Assembly: GCA_029245905.1 (NCBI GenBank)
Contig: JAQWOJ010000070.1
Coordinates: forward strand, 1 to 58,040
Direction: 5' to 3'
Length of the DNA: 58,040 nucleotides
DNA from: Gammaproteobacteria bacterium
GTDB taxonomy: Bacteria; Pseudomonadota; Gammaproteobacteria; Pseudomonadales; Pseudohongiellaceae
Within the stretch, counting starts at the first letter, position 1, and the number at the start of each line of letters is the position of its first letter. The notes under the pieces were generated by a model. The model made no database searches. It saw only the letters and a program-made list of their open reading frames with translations, and was not told the DNA's origin. Both the position numbers and the translations under genes were made by a program. Below are positions 27,609 to 38,389 of the stretch, in pieces.

Positions 27609-28943
27609 TTAATCTTGAGGAAAGCACCAAGATACCAAAAATCCAGCCTCTGCTTGATTAGCGAGGACTTTTTCACTGATTCCAATCCCGACAATACAAA
27701 TCAATTCATCTTTACAATAAATTAGAGGTATTCGTGACCGAAGCCATGGTTCAATCTGGGCTTCTTGAAAGATTTTTTTTAAGCTTTTTCGAGGCCTACC
27801 CAACATTCTGAAAGTTTCCCCTCCTTGGCGAAAGCTTATTTTCACCTTGTCAACTAGCTTTCTGCTGAGCCCACGACCTATGGTTTCCTCAGCTAGTAAT
27901 ACACCATTATTCGTTAGTGATAGTTTTTGCGAAGCTCCTAAGTCCCAATCGCAATCTTCAGGTAACTGCCCAAACCTTCTAAATAGGTGCAACTGATTCC
28001 TAAAGCTTCTTATTAGATAATCATCAATCTCAATTTCTATATTTGATTCACTAACAAACGGAAGAGCTTCGTCAACAATATAGTGCAACTTATTCCAACC
28101 AATCTCTTTTTTAGCTATTTTACCCACCCAGTATTTGATTACATTACGTTGTCGCTCTTTTGGCAGAAGCATTAACAAGTCAAGACTAAGCTTGTTTTGT
28201 CCTTGTGACGACAACAGCGAGAGGTCAGTGGCAGCCGCCTCTTCCAAAATTGAATGCGCGTCAGATATTATCTTGAGAGATTTAGACCAACTCTTACGAT
28301 AATTAGGCCAACGCTTTTCAATTTTCAGTAAAATTTCATGGCGCAAAAAATTTCGATCATAAGACACATTAGCGTTAGAACTATCCTCTACCCATTGTAA
28401 TTTTTGGTTTTCAGCGTACTGCCGAAGGGATTTGCGACTAACTCCCAATAAAGGCCTAAATATCCTGGCAGATCCTAATTCACGATCTTGAGGCACTGCG
28501 GTCAATCCTTTTATTCCAGCGCCACGGTTCAGGCGGAAAAATAACGTTTCCAGCTGATCATCTAAATGATGTGCCAAAAGCATGCAGCAATCCTGATCCA
28601 TAACTGACTCGAACACCTTATATCTCTCTTTCCGGGCCTTATACTCTAGATTACTCTCATCTTGGTTCAACAAGCTTTTCTCAAGCCTTTTAATTTTAAC
28701 AGGAACGTTCAACGCAGCGCACCGCTCTGCGCAGAATATTTCCCAGTTATCTGCATCTTTGTGTAATCGATGATTTACATGCACCGCTCTGATTTTCGCA
28801 GCAATTCTCTCATTTTCGATTAATTCACTGAGAGCATGTAATAAAACCATAGAATCCAGACCACCACTTAGCGCTACAACTAGAGTTTTATAATTTTGGA
28901 TAGGAACTAATTCTTTAGTAAGATTGTCTAAGGAAAATTTCAT
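27609..28943 (-). CDS. tilS: tRNA(Ile)-lysidine synthase
   Basis: TilS changes the wobble cytidine of the CAU-anticodon tRNA-Ile to lysidine so it reads AUA codons. The 444-residue protein has the PP-loop motif SGGLDS at 26-31, HVNHRLHKDADNW near 55-67, the tRNA-binding HHLDDQLETLFFRLNRGAG, and the C-terminal TilS domain with KKIFQEAQIEPWLRSRIPL. It sits between accA and pyrG, its usual place in gammaproteobacteria. Its presence is in keeping with frequent ATA codons in this AT-rich DNA. Confidence 0.95.
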   Translation of the reverse strand: MKFSLDNLTKELVPIQNYKTLVVALSGGLDSMVLLHALSELIENERIAAKIRAVHVNHRLHKDADNWEIFCAERCAALNVPVKIKRLEKSLLNQDESNLEYKARKERYKVFESVMDQDCCMLLAHHLDDQLETLFFRLNRGAGIKGLTAVPQDRELGSARIFRPLLGVSRKSLRQYAENQKLQWVEDSSNANVSYDRNFLRHEILLKIEKRWPNYRKSWSKSLKIISDAHSILEEAAATDLSLLSSQGQNKLSLDLLMLLPKERQRNVIKYWVGKIAKKEIGWNKLHYIVDEALPFVSESNIEIEIDDYLIRSFRNQLHLFRRFGQLPEDCDWDLGASQKLSLTNNGVLLAEETIGRGLSRKLVDKVKISFRQGGETFRMLGRPRKSLKKIFQEAQIEPWLRSRIPLIYCKDELICIVGIGISEKVLANQAEAGFLVSWCFPQD

Positions 28944-29001
28944 ACTTATATTCTCAGAAACAAAATCTAGGAGTACAGAATGGTTTTTGAGGTGTTTTTT
29001 G

Positions 29002-29955
29002 TCACACAGTTAATCCATGTTTCATGAGACGGTCGTACCGTCGATTGACTAACTCATCAATATCTAAGGCACTTAAGCGCTCGACTTGATCGACGAGCAC
29101 TGCTTTTATACTTTTTGCTGTCGCAATTTCGTCACGATGCGCACCCCCTAGCGGCTCAGAAATTGTTTGATCTATTATACCTAGACTCTCCAATCTCTCG
29201 GACGTCACCCCCATAGCCTCTGCTGCAACATTAGCATAATCTGATGACTTCCACAGTATCGTAGCGCAACCTTCTGGAGTTATTACGGTGTAGGTGGAAT
29301 ATTGAAGCATGCTTATATGATCCGCTATTCCGATAGCTATAGCTCCACCAGAATTAGCCTCTCCTGTAACCACAGCAATCAGTGGCGTTTTAGCGCTTGA
29401 CATTAATGCTAAATTTCCAGCAATTGCCTCGTTTATGCCACGCTCTTCGGCGTCCATCCCGGGATAAGCACCAGGTGTATCTATAAAAACTAGAACCGGT
29501 ATCTTATAGCGCTCTGCTAACTTTATCAGTCGACGAGCTTTTCTATAGCCTTCTGGACGGGGCATGCCAAAGTTATGTCGAATTTTCTGGCTAGTGCCTC
29601 GACCTTTTTGATGGCCAATTATAATCACAGGCTTACCTTCCAACCGTCCGAGCCCACCAATTAAGGCTTGATCATCTGCAAACAGACGATCGCCGTGAAG
29701 CTCCTCAAACTCAGAGAAAATGTGCTTGATATAATCTAGTGTATAGGGCCGTCTTGGGTGTCGCGCTACTTGAGAAATTTGCCACGGAGACAACTTAGAA
29801 TAAATTTTTTCGGTAAGCTTTGTGCTTTTATCAGTTAAGTTCCTAATTTCTTCAGAGATATTAATGTCGACATCAGAACCTATCAGCCGCAACTCGTTAA
29901 TTTTTGCCTCTAGTTCAGCTATGGGTTGTTCGAATTCTAAATAATCTGGATCCAT
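29002..29955 (-). CDS. accA: Acetyl-CoA carboxylase carboxyltransferase subunit alpha
   Basis: AccA forms the carboxyltransferase with AccD and makes malonyl-CoA, the first step of fatty acid synthesis. The 317-residue protein has the N-terminal coiled helices ([14 protein letters not shown]), [11 protein letters not shown], the core [19 protein letters not shown], and the oxyanion region [17 protein letters not shown]. It follows dnaE after 52 bases. Malonyl-CoA decarboxylase earlier in the window catalyses the counteracting reaction, so malonyl-CoA level is controlled from two sides. Confidence 0.97.
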   Translation of the reverse strand: MDPDYLEFEQPIAELEAKINELRLIGSDVDINISEEIRNLTDKSTKLTEKIYSKLSPWQISQVARHPRRPYTLDYIKHIFSEFEELHGDRLFADDQALIGGLGRLEGKPVIIIGHQKGRGTSQKIRHNFGMPRPEGYRKARRLIKLAERYKIPVLVFIDTPGAYPGMDAEERGINEAIAGNLALMSSAKTPLIAVVTGEANSGGAIAIGIADHISMLQYSTYTVITPEGCATILWKSSDYANVAAEAMGVTSERLESLGIIDQTISEPLGGAHRDEIATAKSIKAVLVDQVERLSALDIDELVNRRYDRLMKHGLTV

Positions 29956-30007
29956 AATTTTATTGATACATAATATGAAAGCTAATGGAAAGACCCAGTC
30001 AGCGAGC

Positions 30008-33000
30008 TTAATTCAAGATCGTTGACTGTTTATAACCTAATTCAACTTGATCACGACCGTACTCAGATCTAAGCGCCTGTAACAAGTCATTGCTAGGAGA
30101 TACCAGCCAATCTTTTCCTAGCATTATACACCCCTGCGCGCCGGGTCGCTGATAATTTATAACAATTTGACACCCCGGATTCACAGCATTCACTTTACCG
30201 TTTGGCTGAGTGGATTCCTCTGCAAGCCTATTTCGAAAAGGGGACAAAATCTGCTCTAAATGTTCACAAAATCCGGACTCCAATGTCTCCGATCTTAAAT
30301 TCAATAACAATTGCTGAGCATGTTTTTTTCTGACCTCTTCAAGAGTCATGATTTGCTTTGCTCGACCTTGTATCCCACCTTTATAATCATTAATGCTTAC
30401 TGTGCATTCAATTATCAAAATCAAATCTTTTTGAAGAAGCTCCCGGTATTTCTCAAAATCCCTCCCAAACAAAGAAATTTCAAAACGCGCACTTCGATCA
30501 TCCAAGGTTAATGTTGCGCGTCTCTTTCCATCATTGCTTTGCCAAACCCGCGAATCATGGAGCAGTCCAGCGACAACCTGGGTTCCCCTTTGCGGTTTCA
30601 AATTAATAAGTCTGTTTTTAACAATAGAAGAAAGCTCCGAAAGGTGCTCATCAATTGGATGACCTGAAAAATAAAAGCCTAAAGCATCTTTCTCTGCAGC
30701 CAAGCGATCTTGTTCAGACCACAATTGCCGTTGGGGCGGGTCAATGGAATCAATCTCTCCAAACAAATCATCTACGCCACTAGCGACATTGTGATTATTC
30801 TGTTCTGCTGCCAGCATCGCGTCTGGAAGCATAGCTGTAAGCTGCGCACGAGACTCATCAAAACTTCCATCTACCAGACTATCTAAGGCTCCTGATCTTA
30901 CCAAACCTTCCATTGTTCTTTTATTTATCGCATGCGAGTCAACCCGTCGACATAAATCAAGTAGATCTAGAAATTTACCGTTTTTTCTTGATCGCATAAT
31001 GGCATCGATAGGGCCTGCTCCCAAACCTCTTATAGCACCCAAACCATAGATAATCTCATTCCCCTCACTTACAGTAAAATTAAAATCTCCAACGTTCACA
31101 TTTGGCGGAACAACTGTGATGTCCATAGATCGACACTCGTCTATAAACACCAATATTTTATCAGTGTTTTGCATATCGGCGGAGAGTGCTGCCGCCATAA
31201 AATAAGACGGATAATGGGTTTTGAGCCAGGCGGTTTGATATGAGACCAAAGCATAAGCCGCAGAATGCGACTTGTTAAACCCATACTCGGCAAACGTTTC
31301 CATAAGGTCGAAAATTGTTTCTGATAACTTCTTATCAATCCCCTTTTCGATTGCCCCCTGTAAAAACGTTTCCCGCTGTTTCGCCATTTCCTTTTCATCT
31401 TTTTTACCCATAGCTTTTCGCAAAATATCTGCTCCACCAAGAGTGTAACTTGCCAGGATTTGCGCAATTTGCATCACCTGCTCTTGATAAAGAATTACCC
31501 CATAAGTATCCGAAAGCACTGGCTCTAGATCAGGGTGCAAATATTCAACGCTGGCCCTTCCATGTTTTCTTTCGATAAAGTCTTTGTCCATGCCGGAGCG
31601 TAATGGACCAGGTCGAAACAGTGCCACCAGAGCTATGATATCTTCGAAACAATTAGGCAATAATCTCTTGATAAGATCTTTCATTCCAGGAGATTCAAGC
31701 TGAAAAATAGCAGTAGTTTTTCCTTGTTGTAATAATCGATAAACGGCATCATCATCCAAAGGCAGGGAGCCTATTTCAATTAAAGCTTGGCTCGTAGCTC
31801 CTTTTCGGGCGTTAATCATCTTAACCGCCCAATCAATAATAGTAAGAGTTCGCAAACCTAAAAAATCAAATTTGACCAAGCCAGCTGTTTCCACATCGTT
31901 TTTGTCAAATTGGGTAACTACACTTCCTCCAGATTCTTCACAATAAAGCGGTGTAAAATCTGTTAGCTTGGTGGGGGCTATCACAACTCCTCCCGCATGC
32001 TTCCCTACATTGCGCGTGATGCCCTCAAGCTTGTATGCCATTTCCATAATCTCTTGCGCATCTTCGTCGCTTTTTACAAACTCTCCAAGCTGCTCTTCTT
32101 GCTCGAAGGCTTTCGCTAAGGTGATTCCCGGTTCAAACGGTATCAATTTTGACAGTTTGTCAGCTAGAGCATAAGGCTTACCCTGAACACGGGCGACGTC
32201 ACGAACAACAGCTTTAGCAGCCATCGTGCCGAATGTTACTATCTGAGAAACCGCATCTTTACCATAAAGATCGGCGACATGCTGTATCACTCGGTCTCGT
32301 CCTTCCATGCAAAAGTCAACGTCAAAGTCCGGCATGGAAATCCTCTCCGGATTAAGAAAACGCTCAAAAAGCAAATCATACTTTAATGGATCAAGATCAG
32401 TAATCCCCAACGCATAAGCAACAACAGAACCGGCACCTGAGCCTCGCCCAGGCCCCACAGGGATGTCAGAATCTTTAGCCCATTGAATAAATTCCATAAC
32501 AATAAGAAAATATCCAGCAAACCCCATACGGTTTATAATCTCCAGCTCTCGATTCAAGCGTTCCAAATACGGCCGGGAGCTCTGTTCACTTTCTAGTCCT
32601 TCAGAAAAAGAGTTGCTCAATCTTTTGTTTAGTCCATCCCGCGATAGTGCAGAGAGATAGTCTTCTAGGGCTTCTCCTTTTGGTGCCGGATAAGTGGGCA
32701 AATGAGGCGTTCCTATCTCTAATTCTAAATTACAGCGCTGCGCAATTTCTAAAGAATTGAGAATAGCCTCAGGAATATCTCCGAACAAATCGCACATTTC
32801 TTCAGACGTTTTCAAGTATTGCTGTTCAGTATAATTTTTTTCGCGCCGGGGATCATCTAGCGTACTCCGCTGATTTATACAGACACGAACCTCATGAGCA
32901 TCAAAATCTTCTTGTGAGAGAAAACGAACATCATTAGTTGCGACGACTGGTATTTCATTCGAAATCGCTAAATCAATTGCTTTTTCTATATAATCCTCTT

Positions 33001-33538
33001 CACCATGCTTGCCTACTCGTTGGAGTTCTATATAGAACGAATCAGGAAAAAGCTCACTCCAACGACTTAAGCTAACCTCCGCAAGGGCAGTGTCGTTATC
33101 CAAAAGAGCAACTCCAATATCACTGAACTGGGCTCCAGACAATGCTATAAGACCCTCTGTTCGACCTTGCAATTGGGCTTGGGAAAAGATGCCGTTTTGA
33201 TGAAGTGCTGACTCGGTATATAAGGCAGAAATAAGCCCTGTAAGGTTTAGATATCCAGCATGATTTTTCACTAATAGAACTAATCTTGACCGAACTCCAT
33301 CTTTATTTTCAACCAATATATCGCAACCACAAATAGGCTTAATTCCTGATTTAATCGCGTTACTATAAAATTTAATAAGAGCAAATAAATTAGCGGAATC
33401 AGTTATAGCGATCGCCGGCATTTTCAACCACTCTAGATGCGCAACCAATGCCGGTATCGAAATCAAACCATCACTAATCGAAAATTCAGTATGCAAACGG
33501 AGATGGAAATATCTTTGATTTTTAACGCAATTGGGCAT
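30008..33538 (-). CDS. dnaE: DNA polymerase III alpha subunit
   Basis: DnaE is the replicative polymerase. The 1176-residue protein has an N-terminal PHP domain ([14 protein letters not shown] near 12-25; AITDSANL in place of a full metal site, as in proofreading-negative proteobacterial PHP domains). The C-family palm has [23 protein letters not shown] and the catalytic Asp pair PDFDVDF. The thumb, fingers and tandem HhH region follow, then an OB fold near 985-1060. A beta-clamp binding segment is expected near the C-terminus. Length and domain order are those of E. coli DnaE. It is in the usual rnhB-dnaE-accA order. Confidence 0.98.
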   Translation of the reverse strand: MPNCVKNQRYFHLRLHTEFSISDGLISIPALVAHLEWLKMPAIAITDSANLFALIKFYSNAIKSGIKPICGCDILVENKDGVRSRLVLLVKNHAGYLNLTGLISALYTESALHQNGIFSQAQLQGRTEGLIALSGAQFSDIGVALLDNDTALAEVSLSRWSELFPDSFYIELQRVGKHGEEDYIEKAIDLAISNEIPVVATNDVRFLSQEDFDAHEVRVCINQRSTLDDPRREKNYTEQQYLKTSEEMCDLFGDIPEAILNSLEIAQRCNLELEIGTPHLPTYPAPKGEALEDYLSALSRDGLNKRLSNSFSEGLESEQSSRPYLERLNRELEIINRMGFAGYFLIVMEFIQWAKDSDIPVGPGRGSGAGSVVAYALGITDLDPLKYDLLFERFLNPERISMPDFDVDFCMEGRDRVIQHVADLYGKDAVSQIVTFGTMAAKAVVRDVARVQGKPYALADKLSKLIPFEPGITLAKAFEQEEQLGEFVKSDEDAQEIMEMAYKLEGITRNVGKHAGGVVIAPTKLTDFTPLYCEESGGSVVTQFDKNDVETAGLVKFDFLGLRTLTIIDWAVKMINARKGATSQALIEIGSLPLDDDAVYRLLQQGKTTAIFQLESPGMKDLIKRLLPNCFEDIIALVALFRPGPLRSGMDKDFIERKHGRASVEYLHPDLEPVLSDTYGVILYQEQVMQIAQILASYTLGGADILRKAMGKKDEKEMAKQRETFLQGAIEKGIDKKLSETIFDLMETFAEYGFNKSHSAAYALVSYQTAWLKTHYPSYFMAAALSADMQNTDKILVFIDECRSMDITVVPPNVNVGDFNFTVSEGNEIIYGLGAIRGLGAGPIDAIMRSRKNGKFLDLLDLCRRVDSHAINKRTMEGLVRSGALDSLVDGSFDESRAQLTAMLPDAMLAAEQNNHNVASGVDDLFGEIDSIDPPQRQLWSEQDRLAAEKDALGFYFSGHPIDEHLSELSSIVKNRLINLKPQRGTQVVAGLLHDSRVWQSNDGKRRATLTLDDRSARFEISLFGRDFEKYRELLQKDLILIIECTVSINDYKGGIQGRAKQIMTLEEVRKKHAQQLLLNLRSETLESGFCEHLEQILSPFRNRLAEESTQPNGKVNAVNPGCQIVINYQRPGAQGCIMLGKDWLVSPSNDLLQALRSEYGRDQVELGYKQSTILN

Positions 33539-33627
33539 TCATTAAAGCCTTTCCCCGAGGGTTAATTAACATAGAGACGCCACAAGCTTAATCTAAACTT
33601 TTTGTCAGTCAAGTCCTGCATTAGAAC

Positions 33628-34230
33628 TTATTTTGTAAGCGCCGATACAGGCGAAAAAGAGGTTCGATGCATATGGCAGGGCCCTAATCGCTTGAGCGCG
33701 TCCAAATGTTGCTTCGTTGGATATCCCTTATTTTCAGCAAAGCCATATCCAGGGTAACGCATATCCATTGCTTGCATCTCCCTGTCTCGAGTAACCTTTG
33801 CAACTATAGAAGCTGCCGCTATACACGGTATCAATGAATCGCCTTTAACAATTGCTTTTGAGGGGTAGTCCCAGGACGGTATATGCAGCCCATCAACATA
33901 AATAAAACTAGGTCGAATACTTAAACCTCGAACCGAGCGAGCCATAGCTAAAAGACTTGCCTGTAGAATATTTACCGCATCGATTTCCTCTGCGCTTGCT
34001 CTGCCTACAGAGCAAAAAAGTGCAAGATCTTTGATTTTTTGATAAACGTACTCTCTCTCTCTTCCCGCTAACTTCTTAGAGTCCTTGAGCCCAATGATAG
34101 GCTTTTCGAAGTCCAAAACTACAGCCGCGGCCACTACATCTCCGCACAGCGAGCCTCTCCCGACTTCATCCACGCCAGCGACGCACTTACCAAGAAAGGC
34201 TTGAAGGTTTCGATTTAACTGATTAGGCAT
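33628..34230 (-). CDS. rnhB: Ribonuclease HII
   Basis: RNase HII cuts at ribonucleotides in DNA. The ATG at 34230 has GAGG eight bases upstream and is preferred to a TTG at 34263 that overlaps lpxB. This gives 200 residues. The metal site begins with AGVDEVGRG near 18-26, followed by DSKKL. YVDG and the closing DMRYPGYGFAENKGYPTKQH are typical of the family. It lies between lpxB and dnaE as in E. coli and Pseudomonas. Confidence 0.96.
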   Translation of the reverse strand: MPNQLNRNLQAFLGKCVAGVDEVGRGSLCGDVVAAAVVLDFEKPIIGLKDSKKLAGREREYVYQKIKDLALFCSVGRASAEEIDAVNILQASLLAMARSVRGLSIRPSFIYVDGLHIPSWDYPSKAIVKGDSLIPCIAAASIVAKVTRDREMQAMDMRYPGYGFAENKGYPTKQHLDALKRLGPCHMHRTSFSPVSALTK

Positions 34231-34249
34231 TTTTCTTGCCTCATCGGTT

Positions 34250-35401
34250 TTATACCTCACCAATTAGACTGCCAATGGCGTAGGCGGCTTTCTCTGACGC
34301 TCCTCTTCGCAGCATTTTATGAATATTATCAAACTGCTCTAAGACTTCTTCGTGTGCACTTGGAGAGGCCAAAAACTCGTCTATTTTGCCGATTAGCAGC
34401 CCCGCGGTCACAGCTCCTTGCAAGTATTCCGGAACAAGCATTTTCCTGGCTAACAGGTTTGGCAACCCAATATAAGGCACTTTTAATAAAAGTGAGCCTA
34501 ACACGTATGACAGCGGGGCGAGCTTATAACAAATTATCATAGGCCTCCTTAGCAACATTGCCTCTAAAGAAGCGGTTCCAGAAGCCATAATCACTAGGTC
34601 TGACGCACTGATTGCCTTATGAGAATTTTTCATCATGGTTAGCTTGTTATTTGAGAGCATTCTATCGCGATCGAGCTGTGCGGTGAGCAAAGACTTTGCT
34701 TCTTCCCCACTATAGGGAATTAAGAATTCAAGGTTTGAATGCTTTTGCAAGGATTTCCCTGCAGCACTAAAAAATATGGGAGCTAAACGAGAGATTTCTC
34801 CGGCTCGGCTTCCAGGCATCAGAGTTATTACCGTTTTCGTTTCAGAAATACCCAATACCTTCCGGCAAGCTAACTTCCGATCCTCAAATCCGATCCGGTC
34901 AGCCAGTGGATGACCTACACAGCTAACGGGAATATCATGCTTCATATAAATCTCTGACTCAAAAGGAAAAAGCGTTAGCATTAAGTCAACCGATTTTTTA
35001 ATGCCGAATATGCGCCACTTTCTGTAAGCCCAGACACTAGGGCTAACGAAATGCACAGTTTTTATGCCCTTTGAATGAAGATTCCTTGCTACCCTTAAAT
35101 TAAAGTCAGGAGAATCTATACCTATAAAAACCGCGATTTCCTCGCGTAAAAATCTATCCTCTAATCTTTTCTTTAGTCTAAGCAATTCAGGAAGTCTCGC
35201 TAGAGGTTCAATAAACCCCATAACGGACAAACGATCTATCTTCGCCAGGGACTCGCAGCCCAGGGACAGCATTTCAGATCCTCCTATGCCTACAAATTTC
35301 GCTGCCGGAAACTTTCTCCGCAACGAAGTCATAAGTGCAGCACCCAAAATATCCCCTGATTTTTCTCCTGCAATAATTCCGAAATTTAGTGATTTAGTCA
35401 T
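34250..35401 (-). CDS. lpxB: Lipid-A-disaccharide synthase
   Basis: LpxB joins UDP-2,3-diacylglucosamine and lipid X into the lipid A disaccharide at the inner membrane. It is a GT19 glycosyltransferase of 383 residues. The N-terminal GEKSGDILGA near 12-21 and FVGIGGSEM are conserved. FIGIDSPDFNLR, YVSPSVWAYRKWR-like FVSPSVWAWR and LPGSRAGEI mark the acceptor and UDP sites. The gene follows lpxA after 31 bases in the lpxD-fabZ-lpxA-lpxB cluster. Confidence 0.96.
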   Translation of the reverse strand: MTKSLNFGIIAGEKSGDILGAALMTSLRRKFPAAKFVGIGGSEMLSLGCESLAKIDRLSVMGFIEPLARLPELLRLKKRLEDRFLREEIAVFIGIDSPDFNLRVARNLHSKGIKTVHFVSPSVWAYRKWRIFGIKKSVDLMLTLFPFESEIYMKHDIPVSCVGHPLADRIGFEDRKLACRKVLGISETKTVITLMPGSRAGEISRLAPIFFSAAGKSLQKHSNLEFLIPYSGEEAKSLLTAQLDRDRMLSNNKLTMMKNSHKAISASDLVIMASGTASLEAMLLRRPMIICYKLAPLSYVLGSLLLKVPYIGLPNLLARKMLVPEYLQGAVTAGLLIGKIDEFLASPSAHEEVLEQFDNIHKMLRRGASEKAAYAIGSLIGEV

Positions 35402-35432
35402 GCCTGACCATAAATTCTTAATATCTGAATGC

Positions 35433-36215
35433 TTACCTGTGAATTCCTTTCTCGGAAGATTCTAACGAATCGATAAGAATCTGAAGCGCCTCGCAACCTT
35501 CTCGCATTGCTTTAAGTTGGTCAATTGCCTCTTGTAAGCTATATTTTCGTTTATAAATAACCTTAAATGCCTCACGCAAATCGCTTATTGTCTCTTTATC
35601 AAAACCTCTGCGCTCCAATCCAATTGCATTTACCGAGCGGACAGAGGCTGGCCTTCCGCTAACAATCATAAAAGCAGGTATATCATTTGTTATATGTGTC
35701 ATCCCCCCGATCATCGCATGAGCACCTATTTTCAAAAATTGATTAACTCCAGCATAACCCCCTAGTATTGCCCAGTCTCCAACATGCACATGCCCGGAAA
35801 TCCCTACATTATTAGCAAAGACAGTATTGTCCCCAATAAAACAATCGTGAGCTATATGCACATAAGGCATAAGCAAATTCTTACTGCCTATCTTTGTAAT
35901 ACCTCCTCCAGAGCCAGTCCCCCGGTGAGCGGTAACTCCTTCGCGAAAGATATTTTGATCTCCAATTTCCAACCATGTCTCCTCACCGGAGAATTTTTTG
36001 TCTGCAGGATCCTCGCCAATAGAGCTGAACTGAAAAATTCTGTTGCCTTCACCAATTTTCGTATTCTTCTTGACTACTATATGCGAATCTAAGACCGAAC
36101 CTGAACCAATAGTCACATTTTCACCAATAACACACCAGGGGCCCACGCGAACATTTCTACCAATTTTCACGCTAGGATGAATTTGGCAGTTTGGACTTAT
36201 CAAATCAGTCGACAT
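35433..36215 (-). CDS. lpxA: UDP-N-acetylglucosamine acyltransferase
   Basis: LpxA adds the first 3-hydroxyacyl chain to UDP-GlcNAc. ATG 36215, placed inside the end of fabZ with GAGAGGAAG just upstream, is the likely start; the TTG one codon earlier is less likely. The 260 residues form a left-handed beta-helix of hexapeptide repeats ([20 protein letters not shown] and following). The catalytic His is in [15 protein letters not shown], and [17 protein letters not shown] leads to the helical C-terminus. The overlap of 11 bases with fabZ suggests coupled translation of two enzymes that share the 3-hydroxyacyl-ACP pool. Confidence 0.97.
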   Translation of the reverse strand: MSTDLISPNCQIHPSVKIGRNVRVGPWCVIGENVTIGSGSVLDSHIVVKKNTKIGEGNRIFQFSSIGEDPADKKFSGEETWLEIGDQNIFREGVTAHRGTGSGGGITKIGSKNLLMPYVHIAHDCFIGDNTVFANNVGISGHVHVGDWAILGGYAGVNQFLKIGAHAMIGGMTHITNDIPAFMIVSGRPASVRSVNAIGLERRGFDKETISDLREAFKVIYKRKYSLQEAIDQLKAMREGCEALQILIDSLESSEKGIHR

Positions 36216-36654
36216 CAATCTTCCTCTCAGCGCACATAATATTCATTGTGCCCACTAAATCCTCTTCGACTGATGCTTCGGCAAAAAACTTGTAAATCCC
36301 ACGACGGTTCGTGGTTACAGTGGCCTTTAAAATTAATTGGTCACCCGGAGTAACCGGACGCCTCAACCTAACGTCATCGGCACCAACGAAGTAATAGACA
36401 TATCCGTCCTTAGGTTTCTTCTCTTGACTCTTAAAGCCTAAAACTCCAGCGACTTGGGCAAGTGCTTCGATAATAAGCACACCTGGCATAATAGGCTGCC
36501 CAGGAAAATGTCCGACGAAGAATGGCTCATTAACACTGACGTTTTTGTAACCGGTAATCGTTTTCCCTAGTTCTATGTCAGTAATTCGATCTACAAGCAG
36601 GAACGGGTAACGTTGAGGTAAATATTCTTTTATCTCTTCAACTTCCATTAACAT
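36205..36654 (-). CDS. fabZ: 3-hydroxyacyl-ACP dehydratase FabZ
   Basis: FabZ removes water from 3-hydroxyacyl-ACP in fatty acid elongation and competes with LpxA and LpxD for the same substrate. The 149-residue hot-dog-fold protein has [14 protein letters not shown] at 11-24. The catalytic His49 ([14 protein letters not shown]) and Glu63 (IIEALAQ) are present. The gene overlaps lpxA and is 45 bases after lpxD. Confidence 0.97.
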   Translation of the reverse strand: MLMEVEEIKEYLPQRYPFLLVDRITDIELGKTITGYKNVSVNEPFFVGHFPGQPIMPGVLIIEALAQVAGVLGFKSQEKKPKDGYVYYFVGADDVRLRRPVTPGDQLILKATVTTNRRGIYKFFAEASVEEDLVGTMNIMCAERKIDVD

Positions 36655-36699
36655 AATAATTCTATCCAGTCTTGAGTTTCTTCAAGCTCACTATTATTT

Positions 36700-37731
36700 T
36701 CAATATTCTTTCTTGCTTTTTTCAAGATTCCTTATTCTTTTGTACATACCATCCAATTGTTGAAATCGAACATTACTGCGTTTCCATTCGGAAGTCTTCA
36801 TTTGCCAAGTTCCCGAAGAGTAGGTCCCTGCTTTGTTTATAGACTCACTTACCAGGGACATAGCGCTCACCTGTACGTTATCAGCAATTGCAATATGCCC
36901 CACTGCTCCTGACCCTCCACCCATAATACAATTCTTACCGATAGTTACACTTCCAGCAATACCCACGCAACCACATATAACTGTGTGATCGCCTATTTTG
37001 CAGTTATGTCCGATTTGAACTTGATTATCAATTTTTACTCCATCTCCTATAATGGTATCTTCGATCGCACCTCGGTCAATTGTAGAAGAAGCTCCCACTT
37101 CAACTTCATTCCCTATTTGGACACCACCTAACTGATGAATTTTGATTGATTTTTCGCCATCAAATGCAAACCCAAATCCATCCGACCCAACTACTGCTCC
37201 TGAATGAAGAATCACGTTGTCGCCAATTTTTATATTACTATAAACCGTAACATTTGCTTGGAAATGGCAGTTTTGACCTACAATCGATCCATGCCCAATA
37301 AAAGAATTTGCGCCGATAATTGTATTAGCTCCTATACAAACATTTTCCTCAACCACAACATTCGGCCCAATAAAAACGGACTTGGGAATATTCGCTGATT
37401 CGTTTATACTGGCGCTCGAGTGAATACCACTGTCCATCCTTACAAGTGGTTTAAATAGCTCTGTAGCTCGTGCAAAGCTAACGTAGGGAGAAGTCGAAAC
37501 CAGCGCATTAGTCTCACAAGAATCTAGATGCCTCTCTTCAAGAATTACCACTGATGCCTGAGTTTGAGATAGTTGATCAGCGTAGCGACGATTACTCAAG
37601 AAACTTAACTGTCCAGATTTAGCGGCCCGAAGAGAACCAATTCCGCTAATTTCACAATCACCATCTCCGACAAAATTCAATCCCAGAAGCGAGGCAATTT
37701 CACGTATTTTATAAGTTTTATTCTGTGCCAC
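36700..37731 (-). CDS. lpxD: UDP-3-O-(3-hydroxyacyl)glucosamine N-acyltransferase
   Basis: LpxD adds the second 3-hydroxyacyl chain in lipid A synthesis. The 343-residue protein has an N-terminal uridine-binding domain (about 1-100, GIGSLRAAKSGQLSFLSNRRY). A long left-handed beta-helix follows with GSDGFGFAFDGEKSIKIHQLGGV (catalytic His near 240) and DNQVQIGHNCKIGDHTVICG. A C-terminal helix closes the protein (QLDGMYKRIRNLEK). The gene is 26 bases after skp in the bamA-skp-lpxD-fabZ-lpxA-lpxB order. Confidence 0.97.
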   Translation of the reverse strand: MAQNKTYKIREIASLLGLNFVGDGDCEISGIGSLRAAKSGQLSFLSNRRYADQLSQTQASVVILEERHLDSCETNALVSTSPYVSFARATELFKPLVRMDSGIHSSASINESANIPKSVFIGPNVVVEENVCIGANTIIGANSFIGHGSIVGQNCHFQANVTVYSNIKIGDNVILHSGAVVGSDGFGFAFDGEKSIKIHQLGGVQIGNEVEVGASSTIDRGAIEDTIIGDGVKIDNQVQIGHNCKIGDHTVICGCVGIAGSVTIGKNCIMGGGSGAVGHIAIADNVQVSAMSLVSESINKAGTYSSGTWQMKTSEWKRSNVRFQQLDGMYKRIRNLEKSKKEY

Positions 37732-37757
37732 CTGACACTACCCAGAAATCATCTCGC

Positions 37758-38294
37758 CTATTGATCTCCAGAAGAAGTTGCATTTTGAGAATTTTGATTC
37801 AATTTAGCTGTAACGCGCGCAGTTATATCCAATACCGGCGCAAAGTATGGCGCTGCATCGACATTTAAAATCAAATCAAACCCCCCTTCCGCAACAACAT
37901 CAGTTACTGCTTGCGCCAATTCCTCTTGCATACTTTGAAGAAATTCCTGATTCTTTTCCTGTAACGCGGTCTGCACTCTTTCCTGAATCAATTGTAGCTG
38001 TACTTGCAGATCTTGAGCGTTTGAATTCATTCTCCGTACCTCATCTTCTGACATCACGGCCTCGTTCTGCTGATATTCCTCTTGCAGCGTCTGCAACTCT
38101 TCCGTGAGTTCATTCGCCCTTTGCTCATCTTGAGCAAATTCTTGCTCAAGCTCCTCTTGCACAACTTGAGCCGCGTCCGAGTTAAAAAGCGCTTGCAAAG
38201 CGTTCAAAATTCCTATCTTAGTATCTTGTGCAGATAATCCCTGTGACACAAATAAAAAAACCAGCACAACTGTTAAATTCTTAAAAATCTTCAC
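37758..38294 (-). CDS. skp: Periplasmic chaperone Skp (OmpH)
   Basis: Skp is a trimeric jellyfish-shaped chaperone that carries unfolded outer membrane proteins to BamA. The 178-residue precursor has a signal peptide (MKIFKNLTVVLVFLFVSQGLSAQ, cleavage after about residue 22). A long Gln/Glu-rich coiled coil follows from about 42 to 120 (EELEQEFAQDEQRANELTEE). A C-terminal strand region has VAEGGFDLILNVDA. The tail is rich in Asn, Ser and Gln. It lies 95 bases after bamA. The very high Glu and Gln content makes it more acidic than E. coli Skp. Confidence 0.92.
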   Translation of the reverse strand: MKIFKNLTVVLVFLFVSQGLSAQDTKIGILNALQALFNSDAAQVVQEELEQEFAQDEQRANELTEELQTLQEEYQQNEAVMSEDEVRRMNSNAQDLQVQLQLIQERVQTALQEKNQEFLQSMQEELAQAVTDVVAEGGFDLILNVDAAPYFAPVLDITARVTAKLNQNSQNATSSGDQ

Positions 38295-38389
38295 GGCTAA
38301 TCTCCAATTCAGGCAAAGTCATCGCCTAGTTTCCAGCAACTTAATAGTAACCTTTAGAAAAAACATAATAAACAAGGGTCTGTTTTGCA